DNA of 64,000 nt, from assembly GCA_038318565.1 (NCBI GenBank), contig JBBQCI010000006.1, positions 1-64,000 of the forward strand, in the 5' to 3' direction. Origin of the DNA: UBA11346 sp038318565. GTDB lineage: Bacteria; Planctomycetota; UBA11346. Below, piece after piece: positions 34,351 through 42,926 of this stretch; position 1 is the first letter of the stretch; each line of letters opens with the position of its first letter. The notes under the pieces were generated by a model. It did not search any database. It was not told where the DNA came from and saw only the letters and a list, made by a program, of their open reading frames with translations. The position numbers and the translations under genes are program-made.

Positions 34351-34426
34351 TGGTGCGTCATCTAGGATTTGAACCTAGGACCCAGGGATTAAGAATCCCT
34401 TGCTCTACCAACTGAGCTAATGACGC
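34351..34426 (-). tRNA. tRNA-Lys (anticodon CTT)
   Basis: It folds as a full cloverleaf of 76 nt. The acceptor GCGTCAT pairs with ATGACGC, followed by discriminator A and an encoded CCA. The D-arm is GCTC...GAGC, the anticodon stem AGGGA/TCCCT encloses TTCTTAA (anticodon CTT, reading AAG), the variable loop has five bases, and the T-arm is CTAGG TTCAAAT CCTAG. It is a single tRNA, with no neighbours of the same kind. Confidence 0.97.
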
Positions 34427-34517
34427 ATCGTTGCGAGGGGAGGGTTTGTATGCGGTTAGACCCCCCCGTCAATGGCCTGCGCTTGCCCACGCGGACAGCG
34501 CTCCACGATCCACGCCA

Positions 34518-35072
34518 ATGACGACGCCGCGCCGCATCTACCGCATCTACCACGCCTTGGGTCGCGATGCCGAGACGGTGCGCGACTTCCAGCAGGCCCA
34601 GGGCAAGGACGTCAGCGGGACGGTCAAGCTGCTTATTGCCAAGGACGCCGACAAGCTGCTGCGCAAGTGGGGCGAAGAGATGGCCGAGTTGTGCGGCGTG
34701 CTCGACGGCTCGCATGACGATCCCTACATCATGGAGGCCACCCAGACCTTCTACTGGGGATCGCTCTATGCCGTGGTCCAGGGGCTCGATTGGGAGCAGC
34801 TTGGTTTCGACCAGGTCCGACGCGATGCTGCGACCTGCGGCATCGCCACTGTGCCAGAACTGCAATCGTCAGTTGAACGACTGGTCGGGCTCGGCCCCGA
34901 GGTGGCCAAACCCGCTAAGCTCTTTCTGCTGTGGAATGTCGCCGACCACATCTACCGCCGCCAGACGCCAGCTGATGACCAGCGTTCGCTGTCCGAATTG
35001 ATGGCCTACGACCTGCACGAGATGCACGGACGCGACTATCTCAAGCCGATCATCGATCAGATCACCGACTGA
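34518..35072 (+). CDS. HisE/MazG-like pyrophosphohydrolase-fold protein
   Basis: The 184-residue cytoplasmic protein is all-helical. The stretch AKDADKLLRKWGEEMAEL (about residues 43-60) resembles the K-x2-E-E-x2-E metal-binding helix of phosphoribosyl-ATP pyrophosphatase (HisE) and MazG-type enzymes, followed by a second helix with EATQTFYWGSLYAVV. Histidine genes are not nearby, so the substrate is open. The ATG at 34518 was chosen as the first codon of conserved-looking sequence. Its stop overlaps the start of the deacetylase gene (TGATG). Confidence 0.5.
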   Translation: MTTPRRIYRIYHALGRDAETVRDFQQAQGKDVSGTVKLLIAKDADKLLRKWGEEMAELCGVLDGSHDDPYIMEATQTFYWGSLYAVVQGLDWEQLGFDQVRRDAATCGIATVPELQSSVERLVGLGPEVAKPAKLFLLWNVADHIYRRQTPADDQRSLSELMAYDLHEMHGRDYLKPIIDQITD

Positions 35073-35767
35073 TGGCTGATCTCCTGGTCATCGCACCGCA
35101 TCCCGACGACGCCGATATTCATGCCGGCGGTCTGATCGCGGCGCATGTTCGACTGGGCCGTTCGGTCGTCATTGTTGATGCGACGGCAGGCGAGCTGGGC
35201 AGTCGTGGCACGACGGCGATCCGAGCCGCCGAGGCTGCTGCCGCAGCGACTGACTTGGGCGTTGCCCGCGAACAGCTGGGACTGCCCGATGGCGGTCTGG
35301 CCGCTGGCGACCTCGTCCAGCGGGCGGCAATCGTCGGAGCCATCCGTCGGCACCAGCCTCGCACGGTCGTCACGCTGTCCGGTCACGCCCGTCATCCCGA
35401 CCACATCGCCTTGGCAGACCTGGTGCGCGCCGCGGTCAAGGCAGCAGCGCTCCACAAGCTGCCAGCCCCGGGTGATGCCCCTGCTGCGCCCGATGTGCGT
35501 CTGTGGTTTGTCGAAGCTGAACTGCCTGGCACGCCGACGCTACTGGTGCCGCTGACCACGGCCGATTGGCAATGCAAGATGCGTGCGGTCGGCCGCTATG
35601 GCAGCCAGCTGGCTGGCAGCGGACCGGAAACGACGATCAGCCGGCCTGGTTTTTCCTCCTGGATCGAAGCCCGTGGACGTGCTTGGGGCTGGCAGGCCGG
35701 GGCCGATTACGCTGAAGCCTTGAGCGGCCCCGAGGCGGCGCGCACGGCGGACTTGTGCGCCATCTGA
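35072..35767 (+). CDS. PIG-L/LmbE family N-acetylglucosamine deacetylase
   Basis: The 231-residue zinc-dependent deacetylase has the metal-binding motif AHPDDADI (residues 8-15) and the distal GHARHPDHIAL (about 108-118). The family removes acetyl groups from GlcNAc conjugates; this compact form with the LLVIAPHPDD start resembles BshB of bacillithiol synthesis. No bshA or bshC is in the window, so the pathway is not proven. It overlaps mutL by 13 bp and forms a three-gene coupled unit with the HisE-like gene and mutL. Confidence 0.86.
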   Translation: MADLLVIAPHPDDADIHAGGLIAAHVRLGRSVVIVDATAGELGSRGTTAIRAAEAAAAATDLGVAREQLGLPDGGLAAGDLVQRAAIVGAIRRHQPRTVVTLSGHARHPDHIALADLVRAAVKAAALHKLPAPGDAPAAPDVRLWFVEAELPGTPTLLVPLTTADWQCKMRAVGRYGSQLAGSGPETTISRPGFSSWIEARGRAWGWQAGADYAEALSGPEAARTADLCAI

Positions 35768-37611
35768 CTCCTCCCGAGATCCGGTTGCTTCCGGATCTGG
35801 TCGCCAACCAGATCGCCGCTGGCGAGGTCATCGAGCGGCCAGCAGCGGTGGTGAAAGAACTGGTCGAGAACAGCCTCGACGCTGGCGCGACGCGCGTGAC
35901 GGTGCGGATCGAGGACGGCGGCCGGCGGCTGGTCGAGGTGGTCGACGACGGCCACGGCATGCGTCCAGATCAACTGCGCATGGCTCTCGGACGCCATGCG
36001 ACCTCGAAGATCACCAGTGCCGAAGATTTGTTCCGCGTCATGACGCTTGGCTTCCGCGGCGAGGCCCTGCCGTCGATCGCTGCGGTCAGCGAGTGCGAGA
36101 TCGCCAGCCGCACCCACGAGGTCGATGGCGGGCATCGCGTCCTGTGGGCCGGAGCCGAGGAACGCAGCGCCGGGCCGTGCGCGATGGCTCCGGGCACCCG
36201 CATCAGTGTGCGCAACTTGTTCTGGAACGTCCCCGCCCGCCTGAAGTTCCTCAAGAGTGAGGCGAGCGAGACCGGGCACATTGCCGAGCAGGTGACGCGC
36301 TTCGCCCTCTCGCATCCGCACGTCGCTTTCCGCCTAGAGGCCGATGGCCGCACCGACCTTGATCTGCCGCCGCAGGAGGAGCTCGACGGACGCATCCGTG
36401 CCTTATTTGGCGCTGAATTAGCAGGCGATCTGTGCGCCGTCGTCGCCGGCGATCCAGGCATGGAGGTCACCGGATTCGCTGCCCATCCCCGGCATGCCAA
36501 GCCAACCAGCAAGCGGCAGTATGTCTTCCTGAACGGGCGGTTCGTGCGCGACAAGTTACTGTTGGCGGCAGTGCGCGACGGCTTCAAGGGCTTTTTGGAA
36601 CCGCGTCTGCACGGCACGGTATTCCTGCACCTGGACGTCGATCCGGCAGCGGTCGACGTCAACGTACATCCGACTAAGCACGAGGTCCGCTTCCGCCGCG
36701 ATGGCGAGGTCTTTGCTCTGATCAGCAAGGCGCTGCAGGCGGCCTTGACCGAGCACCAAGGCGGTTTCCGCCTGCTCAGCGCCGAGGATCGCGCCAGACT
36801 GCCGGTGTCGCCCATCCTGTCGCGCACCGTAGTGAAGCCGCCTTTGGCTCCACCTCCGCCAATGGTCGTGGTGCAGGAGCGGTTCATGCCGCAACTGCCG
36901 CCGCCAGAGCAACCAGCGCCTCGTCCGCTTGATGTGCCATCTGTCCGTCATTCGGTCATCGAGAACAGAGTTGCTGCTGCCGAGGTGTCCTACGATCGAT
37001 CGGCAGCCCGGGCGGAGGTTCGTCCGTCCGGACAGCCAGCTGCGCTCCCTTCGACCATCCGCCGCTTCTGGCAGGTCAACGACATGTTCCTGGTCATCGA
37101 GACCGAACAGGGTCTTCGCGTGGTCGACCAGCATGCCCTGCATGAGAAGGCGCTGTGGCAGGCGTTGGATGCCTCGGTCGGCGATCTCGCCCATTCCGGC
37201 ATTCAGCAATTAGCGGTGCCCATCGTGGTCCAGCTGACCGCGGCCGAGATCGGCAGCGTGTCGTCCCTGTTGCCCGAACTGGGCAAGCATGGCATCGAAG
37301 CCGAGCGGTTCGGGCCGTCATCGGTGGCGATCCGCGCCCACCCGACCGCACTCTCGCGCTGCAACTGGGCGCGCTTCCTCGCTGATCTGGCCGGCGACGG
37401 TGCGGTCGCGGTTGAGCGTCTGAGCGAGCGTATCCGCCACAGCGCTGCCTGCCATGCCGCGGTCAAGGCCGGTCAACGACTTGATCATGCCCAGCAGGCT
37501 GAACTGGTGCGCATGCTGTTCACCCTGGAAGGTCTCGAGCACTGTCCGCATGGCCGGCCGACCACCCTCGACCTGAGCTGGCCAGAGCTGGCGAAACGCT
37601 TCCAACGCTAA
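35755..37611 (+). CDS. mutL: DNA mismatch repair protein MutL
   Basis: MutL couples MutS mismatch recognition to strand incision. The 618-residue protein has the GHKL ATPase N-terminus (ENSLDAGAT, VDDGHGM, TLGFRGEALPSIAAV), a transducer domain, a Pro-rich linker (about residues 360-435), and a C-terminal domain. There DQHALHE and CPHGRPTT mark the metal-dependent endonuclease form. In the DQHA(x2)E(x4)E motif the last Glu is Gln (DQHALHEKALWQ), so activity may be altered. Start is GTG at 35755 inside the deacetylase gene. No mutS is nearby. A large hairpin follows the stop. Confidence 0.96.
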   Translation: MRHLTPPEIRLLPDLVANQIAAGEVIERPAAVVKELVENSLDAGATRVTVRIEDGGRRLVEVVDDGHGMRPDQLRMALGRHATSKITSAEDLFRVMTLGFRGEALPSIAAVSECEIASRTHEVDGGHRVLWAGAEERSAGPCAMAPGTRISVRNLFWNVPARLKFLKSEASETGHIAEQVTRFALSHPHVAFRLEADGRTDLDLPPQEELDGRIRALFGAELAGDLCAVVAGDPGMEVTGFAAHPRHAKPTSKRQYVFLNGRFVRDKLLLAAVRDGFKGFLEPRLHGTVFLHLDVDPAAVDVNVHPTKHEVRFRRDGEVFALISKALQAALTEHQGGFRLLSAEDRARLPVSPILSRTVVKPPLAPPPPMVVVQERFMPQLPPPEQPAPRPLDVPSVRHSVIENRVAAAEVSYDRSAARAEVRPSGQPAALPSTIRRFWQVNDMFLVIETEQGLRVVDQHALHEKALWQALDASVGDLAHSGIQQLAVPIVVQLTAAEIGSVSSLLPELGKHGIEAERFGPSSVAIRAHPTALSRCNWARFLADLAGDGAVAVERLSERIRHSAACHAAVKAGQRLDHAQQAELVRMLFTLEGLEHCPHGRPTTLDLSWPELAKRFQR

Positions 37612-37614
37612 GCA

Positions 37615-37688
37615 ACGGAGCGCGGCCAGTTTGGTGGCCCGGGAGTGCATAAAACGAAAAAGCCCCGGCGAAACTGGCCGCGCTCCGT
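37615..37688. terminator. Long inverted repeat after mutL
   Basis: A perfect 18-bp stem (37615-37632 with 37671-37688, ACGGAGCGCGGCCAGTTT and its complement) starts three bases past the mutL stop and encloses a 38-nt loop. The loop contains an A-rich stretch and a small GCC/GGC helix. It may end mutL transcription, but it is longer than a normal terminator and has no T tract. Confidence 0.6.
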
Positions 37689-38005
37689 GCGCCCATCAGC
37701 GCACGGCACGTGTGGGGTACAAGCCCCTGTACCGACCGGAGAGTGTATCGAGTTGCATCTTGCCTTACACGAACGAGGGGGGTAGTTTTTACTCTGATGC
37801 TGCGGGGACTTGTCTCCGGGTCTCCGCCTAGCCAACGCCTTTGGGATTCCTGCATGCGGTCTCGAGACGTCTGGCCCGATCGGTTTGCGACCCGGATTCG
37901 ACACGGACGTCTGCTGGTAAATCATCCCCTCAGCCGGTATCGCCACCGCGATCCAGGCTGTAGGACTGCGGCGTCCGACCGAGGTGTCGTGGCGCTGCCT
38001 GCGGT
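37687..38005 (+). other. Gene-free, hairpin-rich gap ahead of the histidine kinase
   Basis: No credible gene is seen here. Successive perfect hairpins occur: GTGCGC/GCGCAC (37687-37704) and GGTACA/TGTACC (37716-37733). Then comes the segment 37740-37800, with GTGTA/TACAC and GCATC/GATGC pairings that interleave. A ten-base palindrome GTCTCGAGAC lies at 37859-37868. It could be a 5' leader RNA of the sensor kinase mRNA, an independent small RNA, or decayed mobile DNA. Confidence 0.4.
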
Positions 38006-40882
38006 ATGTCCGCCAGCGGGCGCCCAGCCGTGAGCAGCGAGCGTCCTCCTCTTTTCGATGGGCCATCACGAGACGCACCAGCGGGCCGCGACGACCTGGC
38101 GCAGCAATTGGACGAGCTGCGGTTGCGCCAGCAGCAACTGGAACGCGAAAACGAGATTCTGCGCCAGAACGCCGAGCGCTATCGCAGCTACTCCGATCAC
38201 CTCGCCGATGCTGTATTCGTTCATGATTCCGCCGGACGCTTCGTCGAGGTCAACCGCCAAGCCTGCGCCAGTCTCGGGTACACGCGGGACGAACTTCTGG
38301 CCATGACCGTCTTCGACATCGAGCAGGATGTCGACTTCGCCACCGCCCAGGCAACGTGGAGCCGCCTCACCACCGATCAGCGCTTCACCCTCGAAGCACA
38401 TCAACGCCGCAAGGACGGCACCGTCTTTCCCGTCGAGATCACCTTTAACTGCTTCGAAGTCGCAGGCCAGCGCCTGGTCCAGAGACAGACCCGAGATGTC
38501 GCCGAACGCTCGTCGCTACATCAAGAATTGACGGCGATTGAACAGAGATATCGCACGTTGTTTGATGTCGCACCTGTGCCCTTCGCGCTCAATGATGCGT
38601 CGCAACGTATCCTGCGGTTGAATGCGGCCTTCATTCAGACATTCGGCTATACCTTGGAGGACATCCCAACCCTGGCCGACTGGTGGTCTAGAGCCTATCC
38701 CGATCCGGACTACCGCCGGTGGGTGGACAAGACCTGGCAGCAGCATCTGGATACGGCCGCGCGCAACGGCACCACCTTTGAGCCGATGGAACTCACCATC
38801 CGCTGCAAGGATGGTTCGCAGGTTGTAGCCCTGGTCGGAGCCGAGGCCTTGGCGGGATCGGCGGACGGTTTGCACCTGGTGATGCTGCACGATATCAGCA
38901 CGCGCCAAAAGGCTGATGCGGCGCTACGCGAATTGGCAGAGCACCAAACCGCCATCCTCGATGCCCTGCCGGCGCATATCGCCCTGCTCGATCCGCATGG
39001 CGTCATTATGGCGGTGAACAGCAGCTGGCGGTATTTTGCCTCAGCCAACGCCTTGCAGAGCACGGATTTCTGTGTCGGACGCAACTACCTCAAGGTGTGC
39101 GATTCGGCGGCCGGTGACTGTTCTCAGGAGGCGCGACAGGTCGCTGATGGGCTGCGCGCCGTACTGAGTGGATCGCAGCGTGATTTCTCCATCGAATACC
39201 CCTGCCACTCGCCAGACACGAAGCGCTGGTTCCGGCTGATGGCCACCCGTCTGCATCAGGAGCGCCTCGCCGGGGTGGTGGTCATGCACGTCAATGTTAC
39301 CGATCGACGGCTGGCCGAGGAGGGGCTGCGCCGCAACACGCTCTTGCTCGAGGATTCGCAATCCACCGCGCAGGTGGGAGGCTGGGAACTCGATCTTGCC
39401 ACCAATGACCTGTTCTGGACCGCCGAGACCTATCGCATCCATGACACCTCGCAGGCGGAATTCAATCCGACTGTGGATGCCGCCGTCGGTTATTTCCTGC
39501 CTGAATCCAGGCGAATCATCTCCCTGGCGTTGCAAGCTGCAATGGAACTCGGTGAAGGCTATGATCTGGTGTTGGAAGCCCTGACCATCAAGGGCCGCAG
39601 GATCGACGTGCGTACCACCTGCAAAGTGACGCTGCACGAAGGTCGCCCAGCTAAACTGACCGGTATCTTCCAGGACATCACCGAGCAGATGCAGGCGGCC
39701 GAGGTGAAGAAGCAGCTGGAGGCGCAGCTCTTTCAGGCGATGAAGATGGAATCTTTAGGTGTTTTGGCGGGCGGCATTGCGCATGACTTCAACAACATTC
39801 TGACCGCGATCCTGGGCTACACCAATCTGGCCATGCAATGGAACGCCACGGATGTGCGCACGGTCAAGGCATTGGGACAGGTCATCGCCGCGGGCGATCG
39901 TGCCCAAGACCTGGTCAAGCAGATCCTCAGCTTCAGCCGGCGTGGCGTGCAGACCCAGACGCTTTGTGATCTCGGTCAATTGGTCGAGGAGGTTGGTGCG
40001 TTGATGCAGGTCGGACGTCCCCGCAATATCGCCTATCAGGTGAGCGGGACGGAGCAGAAATATCTCATCCTGGGTGACTCCTCGCAGATGCACCAAGTGC
40101 TGACCAATCTCTGCGTCAATGCCATCCAGGCCATGCCTGACGGCGGACGCCTCGCGGTCTTGCTGGATGCCTGCTCGTTCGCTCTAGGGCAGCCGCGACC
40201 ACATGCCGCCCTGCGCGACGAGCACTATTGTCGGATCCAGGTGCAGGACAGCGGCACGGGCATCCCCGCCCATATCCAGGCACGGATTTTTGAACCGTTT
40301 TTCTCCACCAAAGGCGCGCAGGGCACCGGACTCGGCTTGTCCGTCGTCCATGGAATCCTTACCGGCCATCGCGGGGCCATCACTGTCGATTCGCAGGTCG
40401 GCACCGGCACTGTCTTCACCGTCTACTTGCCGACGGTCACGGCCGAGACTCGCATCCCAAGCGATCGGCAACCCGCCACACCCATGGCCGCCGGACGCGT
40501 TCTGTTGATCGCCGAAACGGCGTCATTGCGGTTACTGACGCAGGACATGCTGACGCAGATGGGCTACATCGTCGATGCCTATGCGCAGCCGGCGCTGGCC
40601 TTGGCAGCACTAGCCGATCTCACACGCAACTATGATCTGGTTCTCAGCGAGTTCGCCATGACAGAGCTGAGTGGTCTTCAGGTCTGCGAGAAACTCCGCG
40701 CATTGCAACGGACCATCCCGATCGGCGTGATGGCACCGGTCCTGACAGAGTCAGACTGGGCCAGCCTCAAGGCTGCCGACGCGTCGTTCATCCTCACCGC
40801 TCCATTCTCCTATTTCGAACTGGCGAGGGAGATATCACAATCCATCATGCATGGAATGGCGTCGTCCAAGGAGCCACTGTGA
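38006..40882 (+). CDS. Multi-PAS hybrid histidine kinase
   Basis: The 958-residue sensor kinase has no membrane segment, so it is probably soluble. A short coiled coil precedes about four PAS-type sensor domains (near 55-170, 185-300, 310-430 and 440-555). HisKA follows, with the phospho-His in GGIAHDFNNILTAILGY (H593), then the ATPase boxes LTNLCVNAIQAMPDGG, VQDSGTGIP and GTGLGLSVVHGIL. The C-terminal receiver (about 835-950) is degenerate: the phosphoacceptor Asp is Glu (DLVLSEFAM, about residue 882) and the conserved Lys is Ala. The ATG at 38006 lacks a clear ribosome binding site. The stop overlaps the response regulator gene. Confidence 0.92.
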   Translation: MSASGRPAVSSERPPLFDGPSRDAPAGRDDLAQQLDELRLRQQQLERENEILRQNAERYRSYSDHLADAVFVHDSAGRFVEVNRQACASLGYTRDELLAMTVFDIEQDVDFATAQATWSRLTTDQRFTLEAHQRRKDGTVFPVEITFNCFEVAGQRLVQRQTRDVAERSSLHQELTAIEQRYRTLFDVAPVPFALNDASQRILRLNAAFIQTFGYTLEDIPTLADWWSRAYPDPDYRRWVDKTWQQHLDTAARNGTTFEPMELTIRCKDGSQVVALVGAEALAGSADGLHLVMLHDISTRQKADAALRELAEHQTAILDALPAHIALLDPHGVIMAVNSSWRYFASANALQSTDFCVGRNYLKVCDSAAGDCSQEARQVADGLRAVLSGSQRDFSIEYPCHSPDTKRWFRLMATRLHQERLAGVVVMHVNVTDRRLAEEGLRRNTLLLEDSQSTAQVGGWELDLATNDLFWTAETYRIHDTSQAEFNPTVDAAVGYFLPESRRIISLALQAAMELGEGYDLVLEALTIKGRRIDVRTTCKVTLHEGRPAKLTGIFQDITEQMQAAEVKKQLEAQLFQAMKMESLGVLAGGIAHDFNNILTAILGYTNLAMQWNATDVRTVKALGQVIAAGDRAQDLVKQILSFSRRGVQTQTLCDLGQLVEEVGALMQVGRPRNIAYQVSGTEQKYLILGDSSQMHQVLTNLCVNAIQAMPDGGRLAVLLDACSFALGQPRPHAALRDEHYCRIQVQDSGTGIPAHIQARIFEPFFSTKGAQGTGLGLSVVHGILTGHRGAITVDSQVGTGTVFTVYLPTVTAETRIPSDRQPATPMAAGRVLLIAETASLRLLTQDMLTQMGYIVDAYAQPALALAALADLTRNYDLVLSEFAMTELSGLQVCEKLRALQRTIPIGVMAPVLTESDWASLKAADASFILTAPFSYFELAREISQSIMHGMASSKEPL

Positions 40883-41271
40883 AGTCCCACCGCATCCTGC
40901 TGGTCGATGACGATCCAGCCATTGCCGAACTGCTGCGCATCCATTTCGAGGCCGACGGTTTCGACGTTGAAGTCGCCGACAATGGCAAGGCGGCGATGGC
41001 GCTGTTGAACAGCAGGCCATTCGACCTGATCATCACCGACTTATTCATGCCCGACATGGATGGCCTGGAACTGATCAAAGAACTTCCCCGCAAACACAGC
41101 GCCATCAAGATTATCGCGGTGTCTGGTGGTGGCTCTGCACTGAGTGCCGAGGTATTCCTCAAGATCGCCCAATATCATAGTGGGGTAGTTAGGACCTTCG
41201 AGAAGCCCTACGCATGCGGCGACCTAGTGCAGGCGGCCAAGGACATCCTGATGCCGGTGTGCAATACCTGA
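40879..41271 (+). CDS. Single-domain response regulator
   Basis: This is a 130-residue receiver domain without an output domain. It has the acidic triad LLVDDDP, phosphoacceptor IITDLFMPDMDGLEL (Asp about residue 54), the Ser switch IIAVSGGG and FEKPY. It therefore keeps every catalytic residue that the kinase's own fused receiver has lost. It starts with GTG at 40879, overlapping the kinase stop (GTGA), so the two are made together and are likely phosphotransfer partners. A group II intron remnant begins right after its stop. Confidence 0.92.
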   Translation: MKSHRILLVDDDPAIAELLRIHFEADGFDVEVADNGKAAMALLNSRPFDLIITDLFMPDMDGLELIKELPRKHSAIKIIAVSGGGSALSAEVFLKIAQYHSGVVRTFEKPYACGDLVQAAKDILMPVCNT

Positions 41272-41581
41272 CCATCGTCGCGTTGGCGGGGGATCCATTC
41301 GCGCACACAGTCCGCAAAGGGGGTCCAGACGGAGGACGATGGTATGGCTGCACGACAAGGTGTTCTGCGAACGGACTCTTCGGGCGGCCTGGCGGCCGGG
41401 GCCAAAATCGATGGCCAAAGGCCTTCTTCGCCGGCCTAGGACTCTTCTCGCTCGGAGAGGCCCACCGCCGGTTCCTTCAGCCCTGTTGAGGACAACACGA
41501 CAACCGGAGAGCCGTATGCGGGCAATCCGCCAGTACGGTTCGGAGGGAGGGGCGGCCCGAAAGGACCGTCCCTACCCCTAT
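41272..41581 (+). mobile_element. Group II intron 3' remnant (RT C-terminus, domains V-VI)
   Basis: Domain V is recognisable at 41509-41541. GAGCCGTA pairs with TACGGTTC, the inner stem GCGG/CCGC closes over a GCAA-type loop, and the AGC catalytic triad is present. Domain VI follows (41542-41581), with a bulged A at 41574, seven bases before the likely 3' end CCCCTAT. Upstream, 41412-41486 encodes WPKAFFAGLGLFSLGEAHRR, which resembles the C-terminal end of intron-encoded reverse transcriptases; a stop falls 20 bases before domain V. The rest of the reverse transcriptase and domains I-III are missing, so it is a 5'-truncated, immobile fragment. It lies between the response regulator gene and a convergent membrane protein gene. 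Confidence 0.78.
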
Positions 41582-42822
41582 CATTCCTTCGGCGGGACGA
41601 TCTGGGTCGGCAGGGTGCCGTCTGCCGGTTTGACTTCGGCTGCAGGAGCCGGAGCTGGCGCAGGCGCAGGCTGACCTGCCTCTTCGCGTTTTGCTTCGTC
41701 TTCCAGCTCCTTTGCCAGCTTGTCGAGGTCTTCGAGATCTTCGTCATCCCAGTAATCGTCTTCGCGGACGACCAGGTAGGTCAGCATGCCGCCGCCGATG
41801 AACAAGTTCAGGCAGTAGCCGAGAATCAGGGCGCCAACCAGCACCTGCCAGCAGCCGGCGATCAGGCCCGAACCCCAACGGTAGAAACCGTCTGTCTCGG
41901 TGCGGCTGTATTCATAGCCGCCGCCAAACGAGTAGCTCCGAGTCTGCTGCTGCAGCATGACCTTGCCCATGGCGACCGGATCCACCCACGACAGCGCCCG
42001 CACCGAGAGCTCCTGGGCGCGGTCCTCGACCCGCGCCGGATCGGAACGGCCGGACTCGGATCCCCACACCGGCTGGTTCACAGCTGAGAAGCGCAGGTAG
42101 CTTCCGGCCGTTTGGCACAGGCCATAAGCGAACCAGATGAAGACGCCGGTCAGGGCCAAGCTGGCCACCAGGATATGCGGGCGGGTGCCGACCGCTTCGA
42201 TGGTGTCGACGACGTTGTCGAACCAGCCGTGGCGGCGGACCGCGACGATGGCCGGGAACACGAACATACCAAACAGCACGGCGATGCTCAGCAGCAGGGC
42301 GAAGATAGCGGCGAAGAATCCGAGCGGGTAGAGCAGCGCGTAGACCAGGCCACCAGCGTAGGGGATCGAGCCGACGAACAGCGGGAACCAGATCAGCAGG
42401 CCATGAACGGCGGCGACCAGCACAGCCAGGAACACCGGCACCAGGATGGCAGCCAGGATCCGTCCCTTGAACTGTCCAAGCGCCTCGCTGAAGGAGAGGA
42501 ACTCGTCATCGAGCAGGTCTGCCTTCATGAACACGGCGACCAGGGTGGCGCCAAGCCCGAAGATGATCAGGCCGGCGACCAGGAAGCCGATCGATACAGG
42601 CCAGATCCATGAGCCGAGGTCGGGAGCGATGACCCCGAAGAGGTGGGTCCACAGCCCCAGGACCAGCAGTGTCGCAGCCGATACCGCCATGCACTTCGGC
42701 TTGAACGCCAGCATAGGGGCGGTGAAGAGGTCCTTCCAGGTCCACGTGCGCGGCTCAGGCTTCCACTCGGCGGGGGCTTGGGCGTTCTCGGGGCTGTTGG
42801 CGGCCGGCTGCTGTGCGCTCAT
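41581..42822 (-). CDS. Polytopic membrane protein of unknown function
   Basis: This 413-residue protein has about six membrane segments in three blocks (near residues 45-100, 120-200 and 225-250, plus one near 340-360) and hydrophilic ends. The C-terminal tail is acidic (DDYWDDEDLEDLDKLAKELED) followed by a Pro-Ala repeat. No family is recognised with confidence; the pattern is similar to the YIP1/DUF4013-type proteins of planctomycetes. The ATG at 42822 was chosen over an upstream frame without hydrophobic character. Its TGA stop shares a base with the intron remnant's proposed 3' end. Confidence 0.72.
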   Translation of the reverse strand: MSAQQPAANSPENAQAPAEWKPEPRTWTWKDLFTAPMLAFKPKCMAVSAATLLVLGLWTHLFGVIAPDLGSWIWPVSIGFLVAGLIIFGLGATLVAVFMKADLLDDEFLSFSEALGQFKGRILAAILVPVFLAVLVAAVHGLLIWFPLFVGSIPYAGGLVYALLYPLGFFAAIFALLLSIAVLFGMFVFPAIVAVRRHGWFDNVVDTIEAVGTRPHILVASLALTGVFIWFAYGLCQTAGSYLRFSAVNQPVWGSESGRSDPARVEDRAQELSVRALSWVDPVAMGKVMLQQQTRSYSFGGGYEYSRTETDGFYRWGSGLIAGCWQVLVGALILGYCLNLFIGGGMLTYLVVREDDYWDDEDLEDLDKLAKELEDEAKREEAGQPAPAPAPAPAAEVKPADGTLPTQIVPPKE

Positions 42823-42926
42823 GGGCTGGGAAGCTAGGTGGTTGTCCGGCAGCGGCAACCCGTCGTTGGAGCATCGTCCGTACGGACAGTCCTTGGCACC
42901 CGGCCCGGCCGGTGTACACCTAGGGA

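Noticed and set aside
37743..37800. Pseudoknot of a known riboswitch class
   Set aside because: The interleaved GTGTA/TACAC and GCATC/GATGC helices are only five bases each and match no riboswitch consensus I know; kept only as part of a general structured-gap observation.
41214..41489. Plus-strand frame of 91 codons running from the response regulator end
   Set aside because: Its first half is the response regulator gene in the wrong frame. Only its last part is meaningful, as the decayed end of an intron reverse transcriptase, so no gene is called.
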